DNA of 64,000 nt from Consotaella aegiceratis (GTDB lineage Bacteria > Pseudomonadota > Alphaproteobacteria > Rhizobiales > Rhizobiaceae). Both the position numbers and the translations under genes were made by a program. The stretch is from NCBI RefSeq assembly GCF_036541425.1, contig NZ_JAZHFT010000006.1, positions 92,836 through 156,835 of the forward strand, in the 5' to 3' direction. Shown here piece after piece: positions 35,889 through 47,332 of this stretch. A model generated the notes under the pieces. The model saw only the letters and a program-made list of their open reading frames with translations, searched no databases and was not told the DNA's origin. Every line of letters begins with the position of its first letter. Position 1 is the stretch's first letter.

Positions 35889-36935
35889 TTGACGTCCGAA
35901 GAGCGCGCAGACCTCGCCACGAGAACATTCATCGTCGCCGGCATCGTGCTGGCGATGGGTTTGATCGTGCTCGTTTTCTGGGCGGCAGCGCTCGGCTTCT
36001 TCCTGATCTTTGCCGGCATCGTTCTGGCGGCCGCGATCGCCGGGCTGGCGCGGCCGATGCAGTGGCTCGGCCTGCCGCGCTGGATGGCCCTCCTGCTCGT
36101 CTATTTCGCGATCGTCGCGGGCATTGGCGCGGCGCTGGCGTGGGGCGGCATCACCTTCGTCCAGGACATCCAGAACCTGACGCGGCTGATGCAGGAGCAG
36201 CTGCACAATCTCGTGTCCACCCTGCAGGACATGGGGATCGAGCTGTCCTCGGACGACAAGACGCCCGAACTGGGCTCTTTCCTGCCCGACGCCTCCGGCT
36301 TTTTCTCGTCCGCCTCTCAGGCGGTCTTTTCGGTGCTGGGCGGCCTCGGCAACATCTTCATCGTGCTGTTCATCGCCATTTTCATTTCCTGGCAGCCGCG
36401 GCTTTATGCGCGCGGCATCGTCAGCCTGTTTCCCAAGGGCAAGCGATCGCGCATCGACGAGGCGCTTCGCCATGCCGCCCGGGAATTGCGTCTCTGGCTG
36501 GCCGGCCAAGCCATATCCATGGCCACGATCTTCGTCGTGGGCTGGATCGGCCTGTCGCTGATCGGCATGCCGAACGCCTTCCTTCTGGCGCTCCAGGCCG
36601 GGCTGCTGGCCTTCATTCCGACGCTCGGGCCGTTCATCGCGGCCATCCCGATCATCCTGGTGGGCCTGGCGGAAAGTACCGAGATGGCGCTCTACGGGCT
36701 CGCCGTCTACGTCGTGATCCAGGGCGTCGAGAGCAACGTCTCGCAGCCGATCGCCCAGCGCTATACGACGGCCCTGCCCCCAGCGTTGACGCTCGGCTCG
36801 CAGCTGGTCTTCGGCCTTCTCTTCGGCACGGTGGGGCTCGCACTGGCCGTGCCACTGCTCGCCGTCCTGATGGTGTTCGTCCAGGATCTTTACGTCCGCG
36901 ACGCGCTGGGCGGGCCGGTCGACGAGACCGCTTGA
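35889..36935 (+). CDS. AI-2E family transporter
   Basis: 348 residues, TTG start at 35889 with AGGAG at 35879-35883 (no ATG in frame near it). About eight membrane helices in the PF01594 pattern: two at the N terminus, a long amphipathic periplasmic region (residues about 95-150), then WLAGQAISMATIFVVGWIGL, IPTLGPFIAAIPIILVGL, YVVIQGVESNVSQPIAQR and a final helix pair. Substrates vary (small metabolites, peptides, Na+/H+); autoinducer-2 export is not implied. Confidence 0.9.
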   Translation: MTSEERADLATRTFIVAGIVLAMGLIVLVFWAAALGFFLIFAGIVLAAAIAGLARPMQWLGLPRWMALLLVYFAIVAGIGAALAWGGITFVQDIQNLTRLMQEQLHNLVSTLQDMGIELSSDDKTPELGSFLPDASGFFSSASQAVFSVLGGLGNIFIVLFIAIFISWQPRLYARGIVSLFPKGKRSRIDEALRHAARELRLWLAGQAISMATIFVVGWIGLSLIGMPNAFLLALQAGLLAFIPTLGPFIAAIPIILVGLAESTEMALYGLAVYVVIQGVESNVSQPIAQRYTTALPPALTLGSQLVFGLLFGTVGLALAVPLLAVLMVFVQDLYVRDALGGPVDETA

Positions 36936-37107
36936 GACCGCCATCGTCCTATACCTCCCGCCGATCGTTCGCAGCTCGTCTTCACGCTCGTTCGGGGCAA
37001 CCAGGCTGTGACATCTTGCCCGGCCGAGCGCCTTGCCTCGCCGAGGGCGGTAAACGATAGTATTGTCGTTGATATATTAAGATATCATCGATGGGAGTGA
37101 TAAGGTG

Positions 37108-38091
37108 ATGAGGACCTCGAACCGCCGTGGCCACGCAGTGCCGGCTTGGATCGGCACCTGTGCAGGTGTGGCTATGGCGATCATGGCGTCGACCGCAGCC
37201 GCAGAACCGCTGCAGAGCGGGCAGGTGGTCGATCTCTGGCCGGGAACGCCACCGGGAACCGAAACGAGCACGGCCAAGCCGGAAATCGTCGAGCGCAGCA
37301 AGATCCTGTTCCACGCCGACCGCGCGCTGATCGGTATCGTCGAGCCGCAGCTGACGGCCATCGTACCGGAACACCCGAACGGGGCCTCGCTGATCGTCGC
37401 GCCGGGCGGCGCCTATGCGCGCGTTGTCCTCGACAAGGAGGGGATGGAGGTCGCCGACGCGTTGGGGCCGGACGGCGTCACCGTGTTCCTGATGACCTAC
37501 CGGCTGCCGGCGGAGGGACACGCAGACGGCAAGGACGTTCCGCTTCAGGACGGCCAGCGGGCGGTGCGGCTGATCCGCCAGCATGCCGAGGAATGGGGGC
37601 TCGACCCGGATCGGGTCGGCTATCTCGGCTTCTCGGCCGCCGGCCATCTGGGTGCCTCGCTGATCACCGGCTACGACAAGCCGGTCTACGACCCGATCGA
37701 CGAGGCGGACAGTCTCAGCGCCCGGCCGGACTTCGCGGTGCTGATGTATCCGGTCGTCTCGATGCAGGACGACATCGCGCACATGGGGTCGCGAACCGCG
37801 CTTCTGGGCGAGAACCCGTCGCAGGAGCTGAAGGACGAATTCTCGCCGGAACTTCATGTGACGGCCGATACGCCGCAGACCTTCATGGCGCTGGCCGACG
37901 ACGATTCGTCCGTGCCGCCTGAGAACGCCGTGCGCCTCTATTTGGCGCTGAAGAAGGCGGGTGTTCCCACTGAGCTTCATATCTTCCGCGACGGCGGCCA
38001 TGGCTTCGGCATCGCCGGAGCGGGCGACAAGCCGGCCAGGAAATGGCCGATGCTCTGCCGCTGGTGGCTGAAGCAGATCGGCGTTCTGTAG
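37108..38091 (+). CDS. secreted alpha/beta hydrolase (esterase, acetyl xylan esterase-like)
   Basis: 327 residues from ATG 37108 (GTG 37105 is in frame). Signal peptide ends near STAAAEP. Alpha/beta hydrolase triad: Ser in GFSAAGH, Asp in ADDDSSVPPENA, His in FRDGGHGFG; oxyanion loop APGGAYARV. The pattern resembles bacterial feruloyl/acetyl xylan esterases (BD-FAE type), so plant-polymer deacylation is possible but not shown. Region before it is relatively AT-rich and may hold the promoter. Confidence 0.87.
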   Translation: MRTSNRRGHAVPAWIGTCAGVAMAIMASTAAAEPLQSGQVVDLWPGTPPGTETSTAKPEIVERSKILFHADRALIGIVEPQLTAIVPEHPNGASLIVAPGGAYARVVLDKEGMEVADALGPDGVTVFLMTYRLPAEGHADGKDVPLQDGQRAVRLIRQHAEEWGLDPDRVGYLGFSAAGHLGASLITGYDKPVYDPIDEADSLSARPDFAVLMYPVVSMQDDIAHMGSRTALLGENPSQELKDEFSPELHVTADTPQTFMALADDDSSVPPENAVRLYLALKKAGVPTELHIFRDGGHGFGIAGAGDKPARKWPMLCRWWLKQIGVL

Positions 38092-38338
38092 ACGCGCAAA
38101 CCGCGATGACGGCCGCCGTTGCCCTGGCGGCGGCCGCTTTGGGCGTCGCCCCGACCGAGGGCGGATCGCCAGCTCGGGCGGCCGATGGATCGCGCAGACT
38201 CGCGAAGGCGCCTTCATCGCGAACGCGGGGATACGCGCCCATGTCGTGCCGGCGGTAAGCCGGCCCGCAGCGGCGCGGGTGCAACTCCAGCCCGCATGGC
38301 CCGTTTCGTTCCGACGTCAGGATCGGAAAGGGCCGGAA

Positions 38339-38734
38339 ATGGGGTTTGCAAGTCTGAGTTTCGTCGCCATCGTCGTCGCCGCGCTTCTCGCGTCGTCGTT
38401 CAGCTTCCTGTGGCATCGGATTTTTGACGAGAACTGGATGACGGCGCGCGGCTATAGCGGACGCCCGAAGATCAAGCCCGGTCCGCTCGCCATCGTGTTC
38501 GTGGCCGAATTGGTGCTGGCCGCCGTGCTCGCCGGACTGACCATGCACATCGGCGGAATCACCTTGTGGAACGCCTTCGTCAACGCCGCGATCGTATGGG
38601 CCGGCGTGGTGCTGACGACAATGGTGGTCGACCATTCCTACGAGGCGCGGCCTCGCGCTCTCACCTTCGTCAACGCCGGCCATTGGGCGGGCGTCCTGCT
38701 GATCATGACGGCGATCATCGGTCTGTTCGGCTGA
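38339..38734 (+). CDS. DUF1761 membrane protein
   Basis: 131 residues from ATG 38339; four hydrophobic segments with SLSFVAIVVAALLASSFSFLWH first, followed by the W..ARGYSG stretch and three further helices. This matches the DUF1761 architecture. Function unknown. Stand-alone gene between the esterase and acs. Confidence 0.75.
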   Translation: MGFASLSFVAIVVAALLASSFSFLWHRIFDENWMTARGYSGRPKIKPGPLAIVFVAELVLAAVLAGLTMHIGGITLWNAFVNAAIVWAGVVLTTMVVDHSYEARPRALTFVNAGHWAGVLLIMTAIIGLFG

Positions 38735-38865
38735 GCCGATCGAAGCGGCCCGATTTGCGATCCCGATGGCCGAGATCGGGTTGCATCTGGACCGTTTCGC
38801 TTATTTCACCCTAAGTTGCCGTCGTGGGCCGGAGAGGACCGGCGCGGAATTTCGGGAGGAAAGTC

Positions 38866-40815
<1,950 letters not shown>

Positions 40816-41086
40816 TCGAATATAGCGGTGTACAAATGGGCGGCCGATGCGAGATGCATTGGCTGCCTTTTCATATTGCAGTGTTAGAAAAGCATATATC
40901 GTTTCATTCAATCGATTTGATAAAATGACCACGCTGATCTAGTTGGGAAATAGCGGCTGGGTCGGTGTGCATGTGTAAATTTTTCCTTAGCTTTCGGTAT
41001 AAAGCCTTGTATGGTCGAGATACGGCCCCGGTTGCGGAGGAGAACGAAGCCGGGGTCGTGGCACCACAGGGAGGAAAATTCAGCGT

Positions 41087-41398
41087 ATGGTTGTTCAAGA
41101 CGACGCCGCGCGGAGCGGCGCCCCGATTCCTGTCGACGAGAGAGCGGAAGAACGGGCGAGGATCTATTGGCGCGCCAACATGCGCCTGATCGCCATCTGC
41201 CTGGTCATCTGGGCTCTGGTCTCGTTTGGTTTCGGCATTATCCTGCGTCCGCTGTTGAGCGGCATCGCCGTGGGTGGGGCCGATCTCGGCTTCTGGTTTG
41301 CCCAGCAGGGTTCGATCCTGACCTTCATCGTGCTGATCTTCGTTTATGCCTGGCGCATGAACAAGCTCGATCACCAGTACGATTTCGACGAGCTGTGA
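41087..41398 (+). CDS. DUF4212 small subunit of sodium:solute symporter
   Basis: 103 residues with two membrane helices (LIAICLVIWALVSFGFGIIL and SILTFIVLIFVYAWRMNKLD). The YWRANMRLI start and C-terminal WRMNKLDHQYDFDE are hallmarks of the DUF4212 small subunit that pairs with VC_2705-type symporters. GGAGG lies at 41070-41074. It ends 10 bp before the large subunit. Confidence 0.92.
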   Translation: MVVQDDAARSGAPIPVDERAEERARIYWRANMRLIAICLVIWALVSFGFGIILRPLLSGIAVGGADLGFWFAQQGSILTFIVLIFVYAWRMNKLDHQYDFDEL

Positions 41399-41408
41399 GG
41401 GGGCGTCG

Positions 41409-43175
<1,767 letters not shown>

Positions 43176-43291
43176 CCACCGGTCCTGAAAAAGCCATTGC
43201 GGTCTTTCAGGACACGACGCGGGAGGACATGTGATTCGGCCCGATGCAATGTCGCTCTCGCCTAGATCGTCCGTCGGATGATCTGATCGGC

Positions 43292-43323
43292 AAGGCCACC
43301 CGCTTTCTAGGGCGGGTGGCCTT
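43292..43323 (+). terminator. terminator after the symporter gene
   Basis: 12-bp inverted repeat AAGGCCACCCGC / GCGGGTGGCCTT with loop TTTCTAGG, followed by TCTGTCT. About 115 bp beyond the symporter stop codon. Confidence 0.75.
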
Positions 43324-43363
43324 TCTGTCTGCAGACGATGCAATTTTCGTTGCTGCCCACATC

Positions 43364-43392
43364 TTGACCAGCGGCCGAATCGGCCCCATTCT
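43364..43392 (+). promoter_or_regulatory. candidate promoter of the 25-codon gene
   Basis: TTGACC (43364-43369, preceded by C giving the rhizobial CTTGAC), 17-bp spacer, CATTCT (43387-43392). Predicted transcript start near 43399, giving an RNA of about 190 nt up to the terminator. Confidence 0.5.
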
Positions 43393-43413
43393 CTTGTCTG
43401 TGTTCAACGAAGC

Positions 43414-43428
43414 GAAAGGAGGTGATCC
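43414..43428 (+). promoter_or_regulatory. extended Shine-Dalgarno, 15 nt complementary to 16S rRNA 3' end
   Basis: GAAAGGAGGTGATCC is the exact reverse complement of the conserved 16S rRNA tail GGATCACCTCCTTTC. The core GGAGG is 7 nt from the ATG at 43430. Such a long match is far beyond the usual 4-7 nt. Confidence 0.85.
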
Positions 43429-43429
43429 A

Positions 43430-43507
43430 ATGTCGAGTGATTTCCAGATGCCGGTTGGGTCGAGGTGGCTCAGCGGTGCGACGGAGCAGCCTCCGCGTTT
43501 CGCATGA
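43430..43507 (+). CDS. 25-residue small protein with own promoter and terminator
   Basis: Starts MSSDFQMPVGSRWLSG and ends in PPRFA. It is a stand-alone transcription unit: promoter-like boxes at 43364-43392, a 15-nt Shine-Dalgarno, the reading frame, and a terminator at 43562-43587. The peptide is soluble, without membrane segment or signal. The frame is open upstream to 43244, but the Shine-Dalgarno fixes the start. I recognise no family. Alternatively the RNA itself, rather than the peptide, may be the active product. Confidence 0.55.
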   Translation: MSSDFQMPVGSRWLSGATEQPPRFA

Positions 43508-43561
43508 CCATCCAGAGCCCGGGCAACGGTCTCACCGACCCCGGCAGATGAGAATTCACGG

Positions 43562-43587
43562 GGCCGCTTCGCAAGAAGCGGCCTTTT
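43562..43587 (+). terminator. terminator of the 25-codon unit
   Basis: 9-bp stem GGCCGCTTC / GAAGCGGCC closed by the stable GCAA (GNRA) tetraloop and followed by TTTTGTGT. Confidence 0.88.
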
Positions 43588-43614
43588 GTGTGTCGGCCTT
43601 GCGCGCGAATTAGG

Positions 43615-44973
43615 CTACGCGAACCCGGCGATAGAGAGCTCATCTCTGCGTAGCAGTCCGTCTTCGGCGCTGCCGTCAGTCTTGTCTGTACTGTCGGCAT
43701 AAAGATGCCGCCGTGTCGCGGGCCAGGGACCGGAACCCTTGCCGCGTCGTGAGGCCACGGTCTGGTAGATCATGACCGTGCCGCGCTCGAACGCCAGGGC
43801 GCATCCCGTCAGGTACAGCAGCCAAAGCCGGACCTTGGCCTCCCCCACCATGGCGGCAGCCTCGTCGCGGCGCCGATGCAGGCGGTCGGCCCAGATCCGG
43901 CACGTCCGACCATAGTGCTCTCGCCAGTTCTCCACGTCGTGGATCTCGAAGCGGTGCGCTTCCAGTTTCTGGAGCGAATGACCGATGAAATCGAGTTCGC
44001 CTCCCGGAAAGATATGCTTGGTCAAGGCGGCGTATTCGGGCGATTTGCGGCGGAAGGCTCGCAAGGTCGTCTTGGCCGGTCGGGCGATGGCATGATGGAG
44101 ATAGAGGCCGCGGGGCCGGAGCAGGCGACGAACCGCGTCGAAATAGGCATCGTGATGGGCGAAACCCACATGCTCGAACATGCCGATCGAGGCGATCTTG
44201 TCAAAACGGCCGGAGAGCTCCTGAAACGACTTGAGCTCGATCGTGATGCGGTCCTGTAAACCGGCCTCGCGAATACGCCGCGTGGCGAGATCGAACTGTG
44301 TCTGACTGAGCGTGACGCCATGGCCCGTCACGCCGTAGTGCGAGGCAGCGTGGATCAGTAGAGCACCCCAACCGCAGCCTATGTCGAGAAAACGCTCGTC
44401 AGGCCGAAGGCCTAGCTTGCGACAGATCATATCCAGCTTGGCGACCTGCGCTTGGTCCAGATCGTCGTGCCAGCCGTCGAAATAGCCGCAGGAATAGACC
44501 ATGCGCTCGTCGAGGAACAACGCATAGAAGTCGTTAGAGACATCATAGTGGTGGCGGATCGCCTCGGTAGTCGAGCCGCTCACCCCCGCGCCGGCGGCGA
44601 CGCTCGCGGATCGCGCACGATGACGGGCGGCAAGCCGGAGAACCGTCGGCAAAGCGCGGACCAAAGCGCGTTTATCAAGACGTTTGAGCGCTTCGCGTGT
44701 GCGCACGCTGGGCCTCAAGGCCGCTAGGTCGAACAGCGTTCCGTCCTCGACGTCGAGCGCTCCGGAGGTCCAAAGCTCGGCCGCGCGATCGACTGTCGGC
44801 CGAAGCAGCAACCGAGCCAGTGCGGCGGGGTCATCGATGACCAGTATCGGGCCCGTTTCCGAGCCGATCCGTTCACCGGTCCAAATGCGCACGCCGAAGC
44901 CGGGTTCAAGCACGGCAACGGCCATGCGAAGCAGAGCTGCCAGCTGGGCTTCGGGTTTGGTTCGCAGGGCCAT
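43615..44973 (-). CDS. cfa: cyclopropane-fatty-acyl-phospholipid synthase family methyltransferase
   Basis: 452 residues from ATG 44973 (MALRTKPEAQLAALLRMAVAV). N-terminal lipid-binding domain, then a SAM methyltransferase: HYDVSNDFYALFLDERMVYSCGYF (the CFA signature), FLDIGCGWGALLIHAA, ASIGMFEHVG, and the FPGGELDFIG segment. Adds a methylene from SAM across cis double bonds of phospholipid acyl chains. The C-terminal 40 residues are hydrophilic and unusual. Some relatives have other lipid substrates, so the symbol is tentative. Confidence 0.88.
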   Translation of the reverse strand: MALRTKPEAQLAALLRMAVAVLEPGFGVRIWTGERIGSETGPILVIDDPAALARLLLRPTVDRAAELWTSGALDVEDGTLFDLAALRPSVRTREALKRLDKRALVRALPTVLRLAARHRARSASVAAGAGVSGSTTEAIRHHYDVSNDFYALFLDERMVYSCGYFDGWHDDLDQAQVAKLDMICRKLGLRPDERFLDIGCGWGALLIHAASHYGVTGHGVTLSQTQFDLATRRIREAGLQDRITIELKSFQELSGRFDKIASIGMFEHVGFAHHDAYFDAVRRLLRPRGLYLHHAIARPAKTTLRAFRRKSPEYAALTKHIFPGGELDFIGHSLQKLEAHRFEIHDVENWREHYGRTCRIWADRLHRRRDEAAAMVGEAKVRLWLLYLTGCALAFERGTVMIYQTVASRRGKGSGPWPATRRHLYADSTDKTDGSAEDGLLRRDELSIAGFA

Positions 44974-45131
44974 GTCGCTCGTCGGCCTCCCGCTCTGTCG
45001 GCTTGCCTCCTGCCGAGGCGAAGCCGGGCCGCCCTTCCCGGCATCCCGCCATGCAGAATCGCGTGTCCCCGCATACAATCAGAGGAGATAGAGCGGCGAC
45101 GCCGTTCGGGCAGCATAGTCGCCGCAGGCCG

Positions 45132-45650
45132 TTATCCGCGCTGACGGATCACCGATTGCAGCAGGCCGATCGCGTCTGGGGCGCACCAATCGCGCCGCGC
45201 CTTGCCATCATAGGCGTCGGCGAAGCCCTCGATCAGCATCTGTCCGCCGACGTCCGTCCCCTGCGCCGTGGTGATATCGGCGACCACCCGGCCGTAATAC
45301 TTGCCGCCTGCGATATTCGTCAGCCGCACCGGCCCGTCGCCCACCAACTCGCGCAGGCGATCGCGCGCTGCCTGGGCCGCGAGCTTTTCGCTGGCGCACT
45401 TGCCGCGCAGCTCCGGCGTATCGACCCCGCGCAGGCGCACCGCGACACGGACGCTCTGCATCGGCCAGATGAAGGCCTCGACGGTCATGGTGTCGCCGTC
45501 ATAGATGTCGACGACGCTCGCTTCCACCGGGCCACTGATCGCCTTGCGATAGAAGTCCGAATCGTCGGCCGCCGCCGGGGCGGCAACCAGCATGGCGAGC
45601 CCGGCAATGCAACCAAAACGAGATATGGCGATGGTATTCAGCGCAGGCAT
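45132..45650 (-). CDS. secreted thermonuclease-like protein (SNase domain)
   Basis: 172 residues. Signal peptide (FGCIAGLAMLVAAPAAADD) then an OB-fold SNase domain: VVDIYDGDTMTVEA, VRVAVRLRGVDTPELRGKCASEK with the Arg and Glu of the active site, and YYGRVVADI with the second Arg. Calcium-dependent nuclease expected in the periplasm. Activity is not assured because many rhizobial homologues are uncharacterised. The gene is alone, divergent from nothing obvious. Confidence 0.9.
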   Translation of the reverse strand: MPALNTIAISRFGCIAGLAMLVAAPAAADDSDFYRKAISGPVEASVVDIYDGDTMTVEAFIWPMQSVRVAVRLRGVDTPELRGKCASEKLAAQAARDRLRELVGDGPVRLTNIAGGKYYGRVVADITTAQGTDVGGQMLIEGFADAYDGKARRDWCAPDAIGLLQSVIRQRG

Positions 45651-45982
45651 CGACGATATGGATATGGGGATCGGATAATTTTCCTATACCCGACTCGGCT
45701 TGCAGGGTCAAACCGAGAACAGGTTTTCCAGAATCCCGTAACCGTGCTTTCCAGGGGGTTAATGTCGCCGGAGCGTTTGCAAATGCTTGCAGGCCCCCAA
45801 TGTCGACGCCGGGCCTACCTGCGTCTGCACCGATCGTCTCCAGGAGACTGAAGGGAACCGCGCGGGCTCGGCCAGCCGGAACCGGCGGAAGTCCTCACCC
45901 AGACTTATATCCTACAACCAAAAGTACTTGTTTGGCGGATGTGTCGATACCGATGGCAAGGCGGCCGCAAGCTGATCGGCCG
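45651..45982. other. 332-bp intergenic region, nothing supported
   Basis: Between the thermonuclease start and the DUF1674 stop. Only short frames without motifs, and no convincing inverted repeat with a T-run. Confidence 0.5.
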
Positions 45983-46201
45983 TCAGAAATCGGAGATGAT
46001 GCCGTTCTTTTCCCAGTCGCCGTAGCGAATCGGCTCCGGGCCGTCGCGCCCGCCCAGTTCCTTCGGCCTCTCGGCTGCGTCGGTCGCGCGCGCGCGCCGG
46101 CGCTCTTCGGCCTCCGCCAGCGCCCGCTTGGCCGCGGGCGACAGCTCCTTGCGCGGAGCGCCGGGGAGCTGCGCTTGGACGTCCTTGGGCGTGTCGGTCA
46201 T
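45983..46201 (-). CDS. DUF1674 protein (SDHAF4-like)
   Basis: 72 residues from ATG 46201. Ends with GPEPIRYGDWEKNGIISDF, the conserved tail of DUF1674/SDHAF4 proteins. Mitochondrial SDHAF4 helps assemble flavinylated succinate dehydrogenase; the bacterial role is inferred from homology. The middle is highly charged and Ala/Arg-rich. Divergent from htpX with a 159-bp shared upstream region. Confidence 0.85.
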   Translation of the reverse strand: MTDTPKDVQAQLPGAPRKELSPAAKRALAEAEERRRARATDAAERPKELGGRDGPEPIRYGDWEKNGIISDF

Positions 46202-46274
46202 CGGTCTCACCATCCCTCGTTCGGCCGATCTTTTCGATCGGATCGCCGGGTATGGCAAGTCGCGCCGTCGCCGG

Positions 46275-46303
46275 CTTGAACCGGAACCCTCAAGCCACCA
46301 GAT
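46275..46303 (+). promoter_or_regulatory. candidate RpoH (heat-shock sigma) promoter of htpX
   Basis: CTTGAA (46275-46280), 17-bp spacer, CCAGAT (46298-46303): an exact match to CTTGAA-N17-CCANAT, the rhizobial RpoH pattern. It lies 58 bp upstream of the htpX ATG, and htpX is a classical heat-shock gene. Confidence 0.6.
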
Positions 46304-46360
46304 TTTCCGGCAGTCGGCGCGAATCGCGCCATCGTCCATGTCAGGAGGCATAACCGTCCG

Positions 46361-47332
46361 ATGAACATGATCAAGACCGCGATGCTCCTCGCCTTCATGA
46401 CGGCGCTCTTCATGGGCGTCGGCTTCTTGATCGGCGGCAGCAGCGGCATGATGATCGCCTTCGTCATTGCCGCGGCGATGAACCTTTTCTCCTATTGGAA
46501 CGCCGACAAGATGGTGCTGTCGATGCACCATGCGCGGGAGGTCGATGCCCGCACGGCGCCGGAATATTACGGCATCATCGAGGGGCTGGCGAAGAACGCC
46601 GGCCTGCCCATGCCGCGCACCTATATCATCGAGAACGACCAGCCGAACGCCTTCGCCACCGGCCGCAATCCCGAAAATGCCGCGGTGGCCGCGACCACCG
46701 GCCTGTTGCGCCGGCTGACCCCGGACGAGATCGCCGGCGTGATGGCGCACGAGCTTGCCCATGTCCAGCATCGGGACACGCTGATCATGACGGTGACGGC
46801 GACGCTGGCCGGCGCGATCTCCATGCTCGGCAACTTCGCCTTCTTCTTCGGCGGCAACCGCGACAACAACAATCCGTTCGGCTTCATCGGCGTGCTCGTC
46901 GCCATGTTGGTGGCGCCGCTGGCCGCCATGCTGGTGCAGATGGCGATCAGCCGGACGCGCGAATATTCCGCCGACCGGCGCGGTGCCGAGATCTGCGGAC
47001 AGCCGCTGGCCCTCGCCTCGGCGCTCGCCAAGATCGCCAACGCCGCGGGGCGTACGGTCAACTACGATGCTGAGCGCAACCCGGCGACGGCCCATATGTT
47101 CATCATCAATCCGCTGTCGGGCCAGCGCATGGACAGCTTGTTCTCGACGCATCCGGACACCGAAAACCGCATCGCGGCGCTGCAGCAGATGGCGGGCGAG
47201 ATCGGGGGGCGTCCCTCGGCGCCCCGCTTCGAGGCGGAAGCATCTGCCATACCGCACCGTCAGCCCGGCGTCGGGCCGTGGTCTCGCGCGGGCGGGCGTC
47301 CGACACGCCCCCGCCGGGGACCGTGGGGTTGA
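46361..47332 (+). CDS. htpX: heat-shock membrane zinc metalloprotease HtpX
   Basis: 323 residues. Two N-terminal membrane helices, zinc site AHELAHVQHRD (HExxH), two further hydrophobic segments, and the third ligand in REYSADRRGAE. Quality control of inner-membrane proteins. The C-terminal extension after DTENRIAALQQMA is Arg/Gly/Pro-rich and overlaps the start of rsmB. Upstream is a heat-shock-type promoter. Confidence 0.96.
   Translation: MNMIKTAMLLAFMTALFMGVGFLIGGSSGMMIAFVIAAAMNLFSYWNADKMVLSMHHAREVDARTAPEYYGIIEGLAKNAGLPMPRTYIIENDQPNAFATGRNPENAAVAATTGLLRRLTPDEIAGVMAHELAHVQHRDTLIMTVTATLAGAISMLGNFAFFFGGNRDNNNPFGFIGVLVAMLVAPLAAMLVQMAISRTREYSADRRGAEICGQPLALASALAKIANAAGRTVNYDAERNPATAHMFIINPLSGQRMDSLFSTHPDTENRIAALQQMAGEIGGRPSAPRFEAEASAIPHRQPGVGPWSRAGGRPTRPRRGPWG

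Noticed and set aside
41020..41060. CCCCGG...CCGGGG inverted repeat before the DUF4212 gene, considered as a riboswitch or attenuator
   Set aside because: Only 6 bp of stem with an 18-nt loop, no T-run, and no known riboswitch core recognised.
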